Source of the DNA: Phlebotomus papatasi
Taxonomy: Eukaryota; Arthropoda; Insecta; Diptera; Psychodidae
Reading direction: 5' to 3'
Length of the DNA: 64,000 nucleotides
NCBI RefSeq assembly: GCF_024763615.1
Contig: NW_026604437.1
Coordinates: 186,001 to 250,000 of the forward strand
Part shown: positions 31,331-46,360 of the stretch, one piece after another
Position numbering within the stretch: position 1 is the stretch's first letter
How the letters are laid out: each line of letters begins with the position of its first letter
The notes under the pieces: model-generated
The model's input: the letters and a program-made list of their open reading frames with translations, nothing else
Told to the model about the DNA's origin: nothing
Databases searched by the model: none
Made by a program: the position numbers and the translations under genes

Positions 31331-34300
31331 ATATATAATATTTTTGGCAGTTTCTAATCCACCATGTCTAATGGTAAGATCACAATGTTTTGCTGAATAT
31401 TGTGAGTGTAGCACATATTCAAGCTTTCTATGATGACTACTTATGTTCATGAACATGTACATAAGCGCCTTGGTGCAAACAAATCATAATTCATTTTATT
31501 AAAAATTATATATAATATTTTTGGCAGTTTCTAATCCACCATGTCTAATGGTAAGATCCCAATGTTTTGCTGAATGTTGTTAGTGTAGGACTTGTTCTAA
31601 TTTTCTATGATGACTACTTATGTTCATGAACATGTACATAAGCGCCTTGGTGCAAACAAATCATAATTCATTTTATTAAAAATTATATATAATATTTTTG
31701 GCAGTTTCTAATCCACCATGTCTAATGGTAAGATCCCAATGTTTTGCTGAATGTTGTTAGTGTAGGACTTGTTCTAATTTTCTATGATGACTACTTATGT
31801 TCATGAACATGTACATAAGCGCCTTGGTGCAAACAAATCATAATTCATTTTATTAAAAATTATATATAATATTTTTGGCAGTTTCTAATCCACCATGTCT
31901 AATGGTAAGATCCCAATGTTTTGCTGAATGTTGTTAGTGTAGGACTTGTTCTAATTTTCTATGATGACTACTTATGTTCATGAACATGTACATAAGCGCC
32001 TTGGTGCAAACAAGTCATAATTCATTTTATTAAAAATTATATATAATATTTTTGGCAGTTTCTAATCCACCATGTCTAATTGTAAGATCACAATGTTTTG
32101 CTGAATATTCTGAGTGTAGCACATGTTCAAGTTTTCTATGATGACTACTTATGTTCATGAACATGTACATAAGCGCCTTGGTGCAAACAAATCATAATTC
32201 ATTTTATTAAAAATTATATATAATATTTTTGGCAGTTTCTAATCCACCATGTCTAATGGTAAGATCCCAATGTTTTGCTGAATATTGTGAGTGTAGCACA
32301 TGTTCAAGTTTTCTATGATGACTACTTATGTTCATGAACATGTACATAAGCGCCTTGGTGCAAACAAATCATAATTCATTTTATTAAAAATTATATATAA
32401 TATTTTTGGCAGTTTCTAATCCACCATGTCTAATGGTAAGATCACAATGTTTTGCTGAATATTGTGAGTGTAGCACATATTCAAGCTTTCTATGATGACT
32501 ACTTATGTTCATGAACATGTACATAAGCGCCTTGGTGCAAACAAATCATAATTCATTTTATTAAAAATTATATATAATATTTTTGGCAGTTTCTAATCCA
32601 CCATGTCTAATGGTAAGATCCCAATGTTTTGCTGAATATTGTTAGTGTAGCACATGTTCAAGCTTTCTATGATGACTACTTATGTTCATGAACATGTACA
32701 TAAGCGCCTTGGTGCAAACAAATCATAATTCATTTTATTAAAAATTATATATAATATTTTTGGCAGTTTCTAATCCACCATGTCTAATGGTAAGATCCCA
32801 ATGTTTTGCTGAATGTTGTTAGTGTAGGACTTGTTCTAATTTTCTATGATGACTACTTATGTTCATGAACATGTACATAAGCGCCTTGGTGCAAACAAAT
32901 CATAATTCATTTTATTAAAAATTATATATAATATTTTTGGCAGTTTCTAATCCACCATGTCTAATGGTAAGATCCCAATGTTTTGCTGAATATTCTGAGT
33001 GTAGCAGATGTTCAAGTTTTCTATGATGACTACTTATGTTCATGAACATGTACATAAGCGCCTTGGTGCAAACAAATCATAATTCATTTTATTAAAAATT
33101 ATATATAATATTTTTGGCAGTTTCTAATCCACCATGTCTAATGGTAAAATCCCAATGTTTTGCTGAATATTGTTAGTGTAGCAGATGTTCAAGCTTTCTA
33201 TGATGACTACTTATGTTCATGAACATGTACATAAGCGCCTTGGTGCAAACAAATCATAATTCATTTTATTAAAAATTATATATAATATTTTTGGCAGTTT
33301 CTAATCCACCATGTCTAATGGTAAAATCCCAATGTTTTGCTGAATATTGTTAGTGTAGCAGATGTTCAAGCTTTCTATGATGACTACTTATGTTCATGAA
33401 CATGTACATAAGCGCCTTGGTGCAAACAAATCATAATTCATTTTATTAAAAATTATATATAATATTTTTGGCAGTTTCTAATCCACCATGTCTAATGGTA
33501 AGATCCCAATGTTTTGCTGAATATTGTTAGTGTAGCACATGTTCAAGCTTTCTATGATGACTACTTATGTTCATGAACATGTACATAAGCGCCTTGGTGC
33601 AAACAAATCATAATTCATTTTATTAAAAATTATATATAATATTTTTGGCAGTTTCTAATCCACCATGTCTAATGGTAAGATCCCAATGTTTTGCTGAATG
33701 TTGTTAGTGTAGGACTTGTTCTAATTTATATGATGACTACTTATGTTCATGAACATGTACATAAGCGCCTTGGTGCAAACAAGTCATAATTCATTTTATT
33801 AAAAATTATATATAATATTTTTGGCAGTTTCTAATCCACCATGTCTAATGGTAAGATCACAATGTTTTGCTGAATATTGTGAGTGTAGCACATGTTCAAG
33901 CTTTCTATGATGACTACTTATGTTCATGAACATGTACATAAGCGCCTTGGTGCAAACAAATCATAATTCATTTTATTAAAAATTATATATAATATTTTTT
34001 GGCAGTTTCTAATCCACCATGTCTAATGGTAAGATCCCAATGTTTTGCTGAATATTGTTAGTGTAGCAGATGTTCAAGCTTTCTATGATGACTACTTATG
34101 TTCATGAACATGTACATAAGCGCCTTGGTGCAAACAAATCATAATTCATTTTATTAAAAATTATATATAATATTTTTTGGCAGTTTCTAATCCACCATGT
34201 CTAATGGTAAGATCCCAATGTTTTGCTGAATGTTGTTAGTGTAGGACTTGTTCTAATTTTCTATGATGACTACTTATGTTCATGAACATGTACATAAGCG

Positions 34301-36189
34301 CCTTGGTGCAAACAAGTCATAATTCATTTTATTAAAAATTATATATAATATTTTTGGCAGTTTCTAATCCACCATGTCTAATGGTAAGATCACAATGTTT
34401 TGCTGAATATTGTGAGTGTAGCACATATTCAAGCTTTCTATGATGACTACTTATGTTCATGAACATGTACATAAGCGCCTTGGTGCAAACAAATCATAAT
34501 TCATTTTATTAAAAATTATATATAATATTTTTGGCAGTTTCTAATCCATCATGTCTAATGGTAAGATCCCAATGTTTTGCTGAATATTTTTAGTGTAGCA
34601 GATGTTCAAGCTTTCTATGATGACTACTTATGTTCATGAACATGTACATAAGCGCCTTGGTGCAAACAAATCATAATTCATTTTATTAAAAATTATATAT
34701 AATATTTTTGGCAGTTTCTAATCCACCATGTCTAATGGTAAGATCCCAATGTTTTGCTGAATGTTGTTAGTGTAGGACTTGTTCTAATTTTTTATGATGA
34801 CTACTTATGTTCATGAACATGTACATAAGCGCCTTGGTGCAAACAAGTCATAATTCATTTTATTAAAAATTATATATAATATTTTTGGCAGTTTCTAATC
34901 CACCATGTCTAATGGTAAGATCACAATGTTTTGCTGAATATTGTGAGTGTAGCACATGTTCAAGCTTTCTATGATGACTACTTATGTTCATGAACATGTA
35001 CATAAGCGCCTTGGTGCAAACAAATCATAATTCATTTTATTAAAAATTATATATAATATTTTTGGCAGTTTCTAATCCACCATGTCTAATGGTAAGATCC
35101 CAATGTTTTGCTGAATGTTGTTAGTGTAGGACTTGTTCTAATTTTCTATGATGACTACTTATGTTCATGAACATGTACATAAGCGCCTTGGTGCAAACAA
35201 ATCATAATTCATTTTATTAAAAATTATATATAATATTTTTGGCAGTTTCTAATCCACCATGTCTAATGGTAAGATCCCAATGTTTTGCTGAATGTTGTTA
35301 GTGTAGGACTTGTTCTAATTTTTTATGATGACTACTTATGTTCATGAACATGTACATAAGCGCCTTGGTGCAAACAAATCATAATTCATTTTATTAAAAA
35401 TTATATATAATATTTTTGGCAGTTTCTAATCCACCATGTCTAATGGTAAGATCCCAATGTTTTGCTGAATGTTGTTAGTGTAGGACTTGTTCTAATTTTC
35501 TATGATGACTACTTATGTTCATGAACATGTACATAAGCGCCTTGGTGCAAACAAATCATAATTCATTTTATTAAAAATTATATATAATATTTTTGGCAGT
35601 TTCTAATCCACCATGTCTAATGGTAAGATCCCAATGTTTTGCTGAATATTGTGAGTGTAGCACATGTTCAAGTTTTCTATGATGACTACTTATGTTCATG
35701 AACATGTACATAAGCGCCTTGGTGCAAACAAATCATAATTCATTTTATTAAAAATTATATATAATATTTTTGGCAGTTTCTAATCCACCATGTCTAATGG
35801 TAAGATCCCAATGTTTTGCTGAATATTGTTAGTGTAGCAGATGTTCAAGCTTTCTATAATGACTACTTATGTTCATGAACATGTACATAAGCGCCTTGGT
35901 GCAAACAAATCATAATTCATTTTATTAAAAATTATATATAATATTTTTGGCAGTTTCTAATCCACCATGTCTAATGGTAAGATCCCAATGTTTTGCTGAA
36001 TGTTGTTAGTGTAGGACTTGTTCTAATTTTCTATGATGACTACTTATGTTCATGAACATGTACATAAGCGCCTTGGTGCAAACAAATCATAATTCATTTT
36101 ATTAAAAATTATATATAATATTTTTGGCAGTTTCTAATCCACCATGTCTAATGGTAAGATCCCAATGTTTTGCTGAATATTCTGAGTGT

Positions 36190-36870
36190 AGCACATGTTC
36201 AAGTTTTCTATGATGACTACTTATGTTCATGAACATGTACATAAGCGCCTTGGTGCAAACAAATCATAATTCATTTTATTAAAAATTATAATAATATTTT
36301 TGGCAGTTTCTAATCCACCATGTCTAATGGTAAGATCCCAATGTTTTGCTGAATATTGTGAGTGTAGCACATGTTCAAGTTTTCTATGATGACTACTTAT
36401 GTTCATGAACATGTACATAAGCGCCTTGGTGCAAACAAATCATAATTCATTTTATTAAAAATTATATATAATATTTTTGGCAGTTTCTAATCCACCATGT
36501 CTAATGGTAAGATCCCAATGAATATTCTGAGTGTAGCACATGTTCAAGTTTTCTATGATGACTACTTATGTTCATGAACATGTACATAAGCGCCTTGGTG
36601 CAAACAAATCATAATTCATTTTATTAAAAATTATAATAATATTTTTGGCAGTTTCTAATCCACCATGTCTAATGGTAAGATCCCAATGTTTTGCTGAATA
36701 TTGTGAGTGTAGCACATGTTCAAGTTTTCTATGATGACTACTTATGTTCATGAACATGTACATAAGCGCCTTGGTGCAAACAAATCATAATTCATTTTAT
36801 TAAAAATTATATATAATATTTTTGGCAGTTTCTAATCCACCATGTCTAATGGTAAGATCACAATGTTTTG
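36190..36870. repeat. 345-bp two-monomer duplication
   Basis: A pair of monomers, one of them with a shortened TA run (attataataat instead of attatatataat), is present twice at a 345-bp offset. This is why an identical 63-residue minus-strand frame appears at 36227-36418 and 36572-36763. The junction near 36520 (ccaatgaatattctgag) lacks ttttgct. Confidence 0.8.
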
Positions 36871-39739
36871 CTGAATATTGTGAGTGTAGCACATATTCAA
36901 GCTTTCTATGATGACATAATGAACATGTACATAAGCGCCTTGGTGCAAACAAATCATAATTCATTTTATTAAAAATTATATATAATATTTTTGGCAGTTT
37001 CTAATCCACCATGTCTAATGGTAAGATCCCAATGTTTTGCTGAATGTTGTTAGTGTAGGACTTGTTCTAATTTTCTATGATGACTACTTATGTTCATGAA
37101 CATGTACATAAGCGCCTTGGTGCAAACAAATCATAATTCATTTTATTAAAAATTATATATAATATTTTTGGCAGTTTCTAATCCACCATGTCTAATGGTA
37201 AGATCCCAATGTTTTGCTGAATATTGTTAGTGTAGCAGATGTTCAAGCTTTCTATGATGACTACTTATGTACTTGAACATGTACATAAGCGCCTTGGTGC
37301 AAACAAATCATAATTCATTTTATTAAAAATTATATATAATATTTTTGGCAGTTTCTAATCCACCATGTCTAATGGTAAGATCCCAATGTTTTGCTGAATA
37401 TTGTTAGTGTAGGACTTGTTCTAATTTTCTATGATGACTACTTATGTTCATGAACATGTACATAAGCGCCTTGGTGCAAACAAGTCATAATTCATTTTAT
37501 TAAAAATTATATATAATATTTTTGGCAGTTTCTAATCCACCATGTCTAATGGTAAGATCACAATGTTTTGCTGAATATTGTGAGTGTAGCACATGTTCAA
37601 GCTTTCTATGATGACTACTTATGTTCATGAACATGTACATAAGCGCCATGGTGCAAACAAATCATAATTCATTTTATTAAAAATTATATATAATATTTTT
37701 GGCAGTTTCTAATCCACCATGTCTAATGGTAAGATCCCAATGTTTTGCTGAATGTTGTTAGTGTAGGACTTGTTCTAATTTTCTATGATGACTACTTATG
37801 TTCATGAACATGTACATAAGCGCCTTGGTGCAAACAAATCATAATTCATTTTATTAAAAATTATATATAATATTTTTGGCAGTTTCTAATCCACCATGTC
37901 TAATGGTAAGATCCCAATGTTTTGCTGAATATTGTTAGTGTAGCAGATGTTCAAGCTTTCTATGATGACTACTTATGTTCATGAACATGTACATAAGCGC
38001 CTTGGTGCAAACAAATCATAATTCATTTTATTAAAAATTATATATAATATTTTTGGCAGTTTCTAATCCACCATGTCTAATGGTAAGATCCCAATGTTTT
38101 GCTGAATATTCTGAGTGTAGCAGATGTTCAAGTTTTCTATGATGACTACTTATGTTCATGAACATGTACATAAGCGCCTTGGTGCAAACAAATCATAATT
38201 CATTTTATTAAAAATTATATATAATATTTTTGGCAGTTTCTAATCCACCATGTCTAATGGTAAGATCCCAATGTTTTGCTGAATATTGTGAGTGCAGCAC
38301 ATGTTCAAGTTTTCTATGATGACTACTTATGTTCATGAACATGTACATAAGCGCCTTGGTGCAAACAAATCATAATTCATTTTATTAAAAATTATATATA
38401 ATATTTTTGGCAGTTTCTAATCCACCATGTCTAATGGTAAGATCCCAATGTTTTGCTGAATATTGTTAGTGTAGCACATGTTCAAGCTTTCTGTGATGAC
38501 TACTTATGTTCATGAACATGTACATAAGCGCCTTGGTGCAAACAAATCATAATTCATTTTATTAAAAATTATATATAATATTTTTGGCAGTTTCTAATCC
38601 ACCATGTCTAATGGTAAGATCCCAATGTTTTGCTGAATGTTGTTAGTGTAGGACTTGTTCTAATTTTCTATGATGACTACTTATGTTCATGAACATGTAC
38701 ATAAGCGCCTTGGTGCAAACAAATCATAATTCATTTTATTAAAAATTATATATAATATTTTTGGCAGTTTCTAATCCACCATGTCTAATGGTAAGATCCC
38801 AATGTTTTGCTGAATATTCTGAGTGTAGCACATGTTCAAGTTTTCTATGATGACTACTTATGTTCATGAACATGTACATAAGCGCCTTGGTGCAAACAAA
38901 TCATAATTCATTTTATTAAAAATTATATATAATATTTTTGGCAGTTTCTAATCCACCATGTCTAATGGTAAGATCCCAACGTTTTGCTGAATATTGTGAG
39001 TGTAGCAGATGTTCAAGTTTTCTATGATGACTACTTATGTTCATGAACATGTACATAAGCGCCTTGGTGCAAACAAATCATAATTCATTTTATTAAAAAT
39101 TATATATAATATTTTTGGCAGTTTCTAATCCACCATGTCTAATGGTAAGATCACAATGTTTTGCTGAATATTGTGAGTGTAGCACATATTCAAGCTTTCT
39201 ATGATGACTACTTATGTTCATGAACATGTACATAAGCGCCTTGGTGCAAACAAATCATAATTCATTTTATTAAAAATTATATATAATATTTTTGGCAGTT
39301 TCTAATCCACCATGTCTAATGGTAAGATCCCAATGTTTTGCTGAATGTTGTTAGTGTAGGACTTGTTCTAATTTTCTATGATGACTACTTATGTTCATGA
39401 ACATGTACATAAGCGCCTTGGTGCAAACAAATCATAATTCATTTTATTAAAAATTATATATAATATTTTTGGCAGTTTCTAATCCACCATGTCTAATGGT
39501 AAGATCCCAATGTTTTGCTGAATATTGTTAGTGTAGCAGATGTTCAAGCTTTCTATGATGACTACTTATGTTCATGAACATGTACATAAGCGCCTTGGTG
39601 CAAACAAGTCATAATTCATTTTATTAAAAATTATATATAATATTTTTGGCAGTTTCTAATCCACCATGTCTAATGGTAAGATCCCAATGTTTTGCTGAAT
39701 GTTGTTAGTGTAGGACTTGTTCTAATTTTCTATGATGAC

Positions 39740-42700
39740 TACTTATGTTCATGAACATGTACATAAGCGCCTTGGTGCAAACAAATCATAATTCATTTTA
39801 TTAAAAATTATATATAATATTTTTGGCAGTTTCTAATCCACCATGTCTAATGGTAAGATCCCAATGTTTTGCTGAATATTCTGAGTGTAGCAGATGTTCA
39901 AGTTTTCTATGATGACTACTTATGTTCATGAACATGTACATAAGCGCCTTGGTGCAAACAAATCATAATTCATTTTATTAAAAATTATATATAATATTTT
40001 TGGCAGTTTCTAATCCACCATGTCTAATGGTAAGATCCCAATGTTTTGCTGAATATTGTGAGTGTAGCACATGTTCAAGTTTTCTATGATGACTACTTAT
40101 GTTCATGAACATGTACATAAGCGCCTTGGTGCAAACAAATCATAATTCATTTTATTAAAAATTATATATAATATTTTTGGCAGTTTCTAATCCACCATGT
40201 CTAATGGTAAGATCCCAATGTTTTGCTGAATATTGTTAGTGTAGCACATGTTCAAGCTTTCTGTGATGACTACTTATGTTCATGAACATGTACATAAGCG
40301 CCTTGGTGCAAACAAATCATAATTCATTTTATTAAAAATTATATATAATATTTTTGGCAGTTTCTAATCCACCATGTCTAATGGTAAGATCCCAATGTTT
40401 TGCTGAATATTGTTAGTGTAGCAGATGTTCAAGCTTTCTATAATGACTACTTATGTTCATGAACATGTACATAAGCGCCTTGGTGCAAACAAATCATAAT
40501 TCATTTTATTAAAAATTATATATAATATTTTTGGCAGTTTCTAATCCACCATGTCTAATGGTAAGATCCCAATGTTTTGCTGTATGTTGTTAGTGTAGGA
40601 CTTGTTCTAATTTTCTATGATGACTACTTATGTTCATGAACATGTACATAAGCGCCTTGGTGCAAACAAATCATAATTCATTTTATTAAAATTTATATAT
40701 AATATTTTTGGCAGTTTCTATTCCACCATGTCTAATGGTAAGATCCCAATGTTTTGCTGAATATTGTTAGTGTAGCAGATGTTCAAGCTTTCTGTGATGA
40801 CTACTTATGTTCATGAACATGTACATAAGCGCCTTGGTGCAAACAAATCATAATTCATTTTATTAAAAATTATATATAATATTTTTGGCAGTTTCTAATC
40901 CACCATGTCTAATGGTAAAATCCCAATCTTTTGCTGAATATTGTTAGTGTAGCAGATGTTCAAGCTTTCTATGATGACTACTTATGTTCATGAACATGTA
41001 CATAAGCGCCTTGGTGCAAACAAATCATAATTCATTTTATTAAAAATTATATATAATATTTTTGGCAGTTTCTAATCCACCATGTCTAATGGTAAGATCC
41101 CAATGTTTTGCTGAATATTGTTAGTGTAGCAGATGTTCAAGCTTTCTATGATGACTACTTATGTTCTTGAACATGTACATAAGCGCCTTGGTGCAAACAA
41201 ATCATAATTCATTTTATTAAAAATTATATATAATATTTTTGGCAGTTTCTAATCCACCATGTCTAATGGTAAGATCCCAATGTTTTGCTGAATATTGTTA
41301 GTGTAGGACTTGTTCTAATTTTCTATGATGACTACTTATGTTCATGAACATGTACATAAGCGCCTTGGTGCAAACAAGTCATAATTCATTTTATTAAAAA
41401 TTATATATAATATTTTTGGCAGTTTCTAATCCACCATGTCTAATGGTAAGATCACAATGTTTTGCTGAATATTGTGAGTGTAGCACATGTTCAAGCTTTC
41501 TATGATGACTACTTATGTTCATGAACATGTACATAAGCGCCATGGTGCAAACAAATCATAATTCATTTTATTAAAAATTATATATAATATTTTTGGCAGT
41601 TTCTAATCCACCATGTCTAATGGTAAGATCCCAATGTTTTGCTGAATGTTGTTAGTGTAGGACTTGTTCTAATTTTCTATGATGACTACTTATGTTCATG
41701 AACATGTACATAAGCGCCTTGGTGCAAACAAATCATAATTCATTTTATTAAAAATTATATATAATATTTTTGGCAGTTTCTAATCCACCATGTCTAATGG
41801 TAAGATCCCAATGTTTTGCTGAATGTTGTTAGTGTAGGACTTGTTCTAATTTTCTATGATGACTACTTATGTTCATGAACATGTACATAAGCGCCTTGGT
41901 GCAAACAAATCATAATTCATTTTATTAAAAATTATATATAATATTTTTGGCAGTTTCTAATCCACCATGTCTAATGGTAAGATCCCAATGTTTTGCTGAA
42001 TATTCTGAGTGTAGCAGATGTTCAAGTTTTCTATGATGACTACTTATGTTCATGAACATGTACATAAGCGCCTTGGTGCAAACAAATCATAATTCATTTT
42101 ATTAAAAATTATATATAATATTTTTGGCAGTTTCTAATCCACCATGTCTAATGGTAAGATCCCAATGTTTTGCTGAATATTGTGAGTGTAGCACATGTTC
42201 AAGTTTTCTATGATGACTACTTATGTTCATGAACATGTACATAAGCGCCTTGGTGCAAACAAATCATAATTCATTTTATTAAAAATTATATATAATATTT
42301 TTGGCAGTTTCTAATCCACCATGTCTAATGGTAAGATCCCAATGTTTTGCTGAATATTGTTAGTGTAGCACATGTTCAAGCTTTCTGTGATGACTACTTA
42401 TGTTCATGAACATGTACATAAGCGCCTTGGTGCAAACAAATCATAATTCATTTTATTAAAAATTATATATAATATTTTTGGCAGTTTCTAATCCACCATG
42501 TCTAATGGTAAGATCCCAATGTTTTGCTGAATATTGTTAGTGTAGCAGATGTTCAAGCTTTCTATAATGACTACTTATGTTCATGAACATGTACATAAGC
42601 GCCTTGGTGCAAACAAATCATAATTCATTTTATTAAAAATTATATATAATATTTTTGGCAGTTTCTAATCCACCATGTCTAATGGTAAGATCCCAATGTT

Positions 42701-45700
42701 TTGCTGTATGTTGTTAGTGTAGGACTTGTTCTAATTTTCTATGATGACTACTTATGTTCATGAACATGTACATAAGCGCCTTGGTGCAAACAAATCATAA
42801 TTCATTTTATTAAAATTTATATATAATATTTTTGGCAGTTTCTATTCCACCATGTCTAATGGTAAGATCCCAATGTTTTGCTGAATATTGTTAGTGTAGC
42901 AGATGTTCAAGCTTTGTATGATGACTACTTATGTTCATGAACATGTACATAAGCGCCTTGGTGCAAACAAATCATAATTCATTTTATTAAAAATTATATA
43001 TAATATTTTTGGCAGTTTCTAATCCACCATGTCTAATGGTAAGATCCCAATGTTTTGCTGAATATTGTTAGTGTAGCACATGTTCAAGCTTTCTGTGATG
43101 ACTACTTATGTTCATGAACATGTACATAAGCGCCTTGGTGCAAACAAATCATAATTCATTTTATTAAAAATTATATATAATATTTTTGGCAGTTTCTAAT
43201 CCACCATGTCTAATGGTAAGATCCCAATGTTTTGCTGAATATTGTTAGTGTAGCAGATGTTCAAGCTTTCTATAATGACTACTTATGTTCATGAACATGT
43301 ACATAAGCGCCTTAGTGCAAACAAATCATAATTCATTTTATTAAAAATTATATATAATATTTTTGGCAGTTTCTAATCCACCATGTCTAATGGTAAGATC
43401 CCAATGTTTTGCTGTATGTTGTTAGTGTAGGACTTGTTCTAATTTTCTATGATGACTACTTATGTTCATGAACATGTACATAAGCGCCTTGGTGCAAACA
43501 AATCATAATTCATTTTATTAAAATTTATATATAATATTTTTGGCAGTTTCTATTCCACCATGTCTAATGGTAAGATCCCAATGTTTTGCTGAATATTGTT
43601 AGTGTAGCAGATGTTCAAGCTTTGTATGATGACTACTTATGTTCATGAACATGTACATAAGCGCCTTGGTGCAAACAAATCATAATTCATTTTATTAAAA
43701 ATTATATATAATATTTTTTGCAGTTTCTAATCCACCATGTCTAATGGTAAGATCCCAATCTTTTGCTGAATATTGTTAGTGTAGCAGATGTTCAAGCTTT
43801 CTATGATGACTACTTATGTTCATGAACATGTACATAAGCGCCTTGGTGCAAACAAATCATAATTCATTTTATTAAAATTTATATATAATATTTTTGGCAG
43901 TTTCTATTCCACCATGTCTAATGGTAAGATCCCAATGTTTTGCTGAATATTGTTAGTGTAGCAGATGTTCAAGCTTTGTATGATGACTACTTATGTTCAT
44001 GAACATGTACATAAGCGCCTTGGTGCAAACAAATCATAATTCATTTTATTAAAAATTATATATAATATTTTTGGCAGTTTCTAATCCACCATGTCTAATG
44101 GTAAAATCCCAATCTTTTGCTGAATATTGTTAGTGTAGCAGATGTTCATGCTTTCTATGATGACTACTTATGTTCATGAACATGTACATAAGCGCCTTGG
44201 TGCAAACAAATCATAATTCATTTTATTAAAAATTATATATAATATTTTTGGCAGTTTCTAATCCACCATGTCTAATGGTAAGATCCCAATGTTTTGCTGA
44301 ATATTGTTAGTGTAGCAGATGTTCAAGCTTTCTATGATGACTACTTATGTTCTTGAACATGTACATAAGCGCCTTGGTGCAAACAAATCATAATTCATTT
44401 TATTAAAAATTATATATAATATTTTTGGCAGTTTCTAATCCACCATGTCTAATGGTAAGATCCCAATGTTTTGCTGAATATTGTTAGTGTAGGACTTGTT
44501 CTAATTTTCTATGATGACTACTTATGTTCATGAACATGTACATAAGCGCCTTGGTGCAAACAAATCATAATTCATTTTATTAAAAATTATATATAATATT
44601 TTTGGCATTTTCTAATCCACCATGTCTAATGGTAAGATCCCAATGTTTTGCTGAATGTTGTTAGTGTAGGACTTGTTCTAATTTTCTATGATGACTACTT
44701 ATGTTCATGAACATGTACATAAGCGCCTTGGTGCAAACAAATCATAATTCATTTTATTAAAAATTATATATAATATTTTTGGCAGTTTCTAATCCACCAT
44801 GTCTAATGGTAAGATCACAATGTTTTGCTGAATATTCTGAGTGTAGCACATGTTCAAGTTTTCTATGATGACTACTTATGTTCATGAACATGTACATAAG
44901 CGCCTTGGTGCAAACAAATCATAATTCATTTTATTAAAAATTATATATAATATTTTTGGCAGTTTCTAATCCACCATGTCTAATGGTAAGATCCCAATGT
45001 TTTGCTGAATATTGTGAGTGTAGCACATGTTCAAGTTTTCTATGATGACTACTTATGTTCATGAACATGTACATAAGCGCCTTGGTGCAAACAAATCATA
45101 ATTCATTTTATTAAAAATTATATATAATATTTTTGGCAGTTTCTAATCCACCATGTCTAATGGTAAGATCACAATGTTTTGCTGAATATTGTGAGTGTAG
45201 CACATATTCAAGCTTTCTATGATGACTACTTATGTTCATGAACATGTACATAAGCGCCTTGGTGCAAACAAATCATAATTCATTTTATTAAAAATTATAT
45301 ATAATATTTTTGGCAGTTTCTAATCCACCATGTCTAATGGTAAGATCCCAATGTTTTGCTGAATGTTGTTAGTGTAGGACTTGTTCTAATTTTCTATGAT
45401 GACTACTTATGTTCATGAACATGTACATAAGCGCCTTGGTGCAAACAAATCATAATTCATTTTATTAAAAATTATATATAATATTTTTGGCAGTTTCTAA
45501 TCCACCATGTCTAATGGTAAGATCCCAATGTTTTGCTGAATATTGTTAGTGTAGCAGATGTTCAAGCTTTCTATGATGACTACTTATGTTCTTGAACATG
45601 TACATAAGCGCCTTGGTGCAAACAAATCATAATTCATTTTATTAAAAATTATATATAATATTTTTGGCAGTTTCTAATCCACCATGTCTAATGATAAGAT

Positions 45701-46360
45701 CCCAATGTTTTGCTGAATATTGTTAGTGTAGGACTTGTTCTAATTTTCTATGATGACTACTTATGTTCATGAACATGTACATAAGCGCCTTGGTGCAAAC
45801 AAGTCATAATTCATTTTATTAAAAATTATATATAATATTTTTGGCAGTTTCTAATCCACCATGTCTAATGGTAAGATCACAATGTTTTGCTGAATATTGT
45901 GAGTGTAGCACATGTTCAAGCTTTCTATGATGACTACTTATGTTCATGAACATGTACATAAGCGCCATGGTGCAAACAAATCATAATTCATTTTATTAAA
46001 AATTATATATAATATTTTTGGCAGTTTCTAATCCACCATGTCTAATGGTAAGATCCCAATGTTTTGCTGAATGTTGTTAGTGTAGGACTTGTTCTAATTT
46101 TCTATGATGACTACTTATGTTCATGAACATGTACATAAGCGCCTTGGTGCAAACAAATCATAATTCATTTTATTAAAAATTATATATAATATTTTTGGCA
46201 GTTTCTAATCCACCATGTCTAATGGTAAGATCCCAATGTTTTGCTGAATATTGTTAGTGTAGCAGATGTTCAAGCTTTCTATGATGACTACTTATGTTCA
46301 TGAACATGTACATAAGCGCCTTGGTGCAAACAAATCATAATTCATTTTATTAAAAATTAT
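39740..46360. repeat. higher-order satellite block, copy 1 (about 6.6 kb)
   Basis: The order of marker variants here is repeated in 48930-55570 at an offset of 9,187-9,188 bp, becoming 9,212 bp after a 25-bp insertion in copy 2 near 53865. Rare single-copy variants (cttagtgc, ggcattttc) match at the same offset. Edges are approximate. Confidence 0.85.

Noticed and set aside
36227..36763. Two identical 63-residue minus-strand frames
   Set aside because: They are the same satellite sequence duplicated at 345 bp; a by-product of a shortened TA run, not a gene pair.
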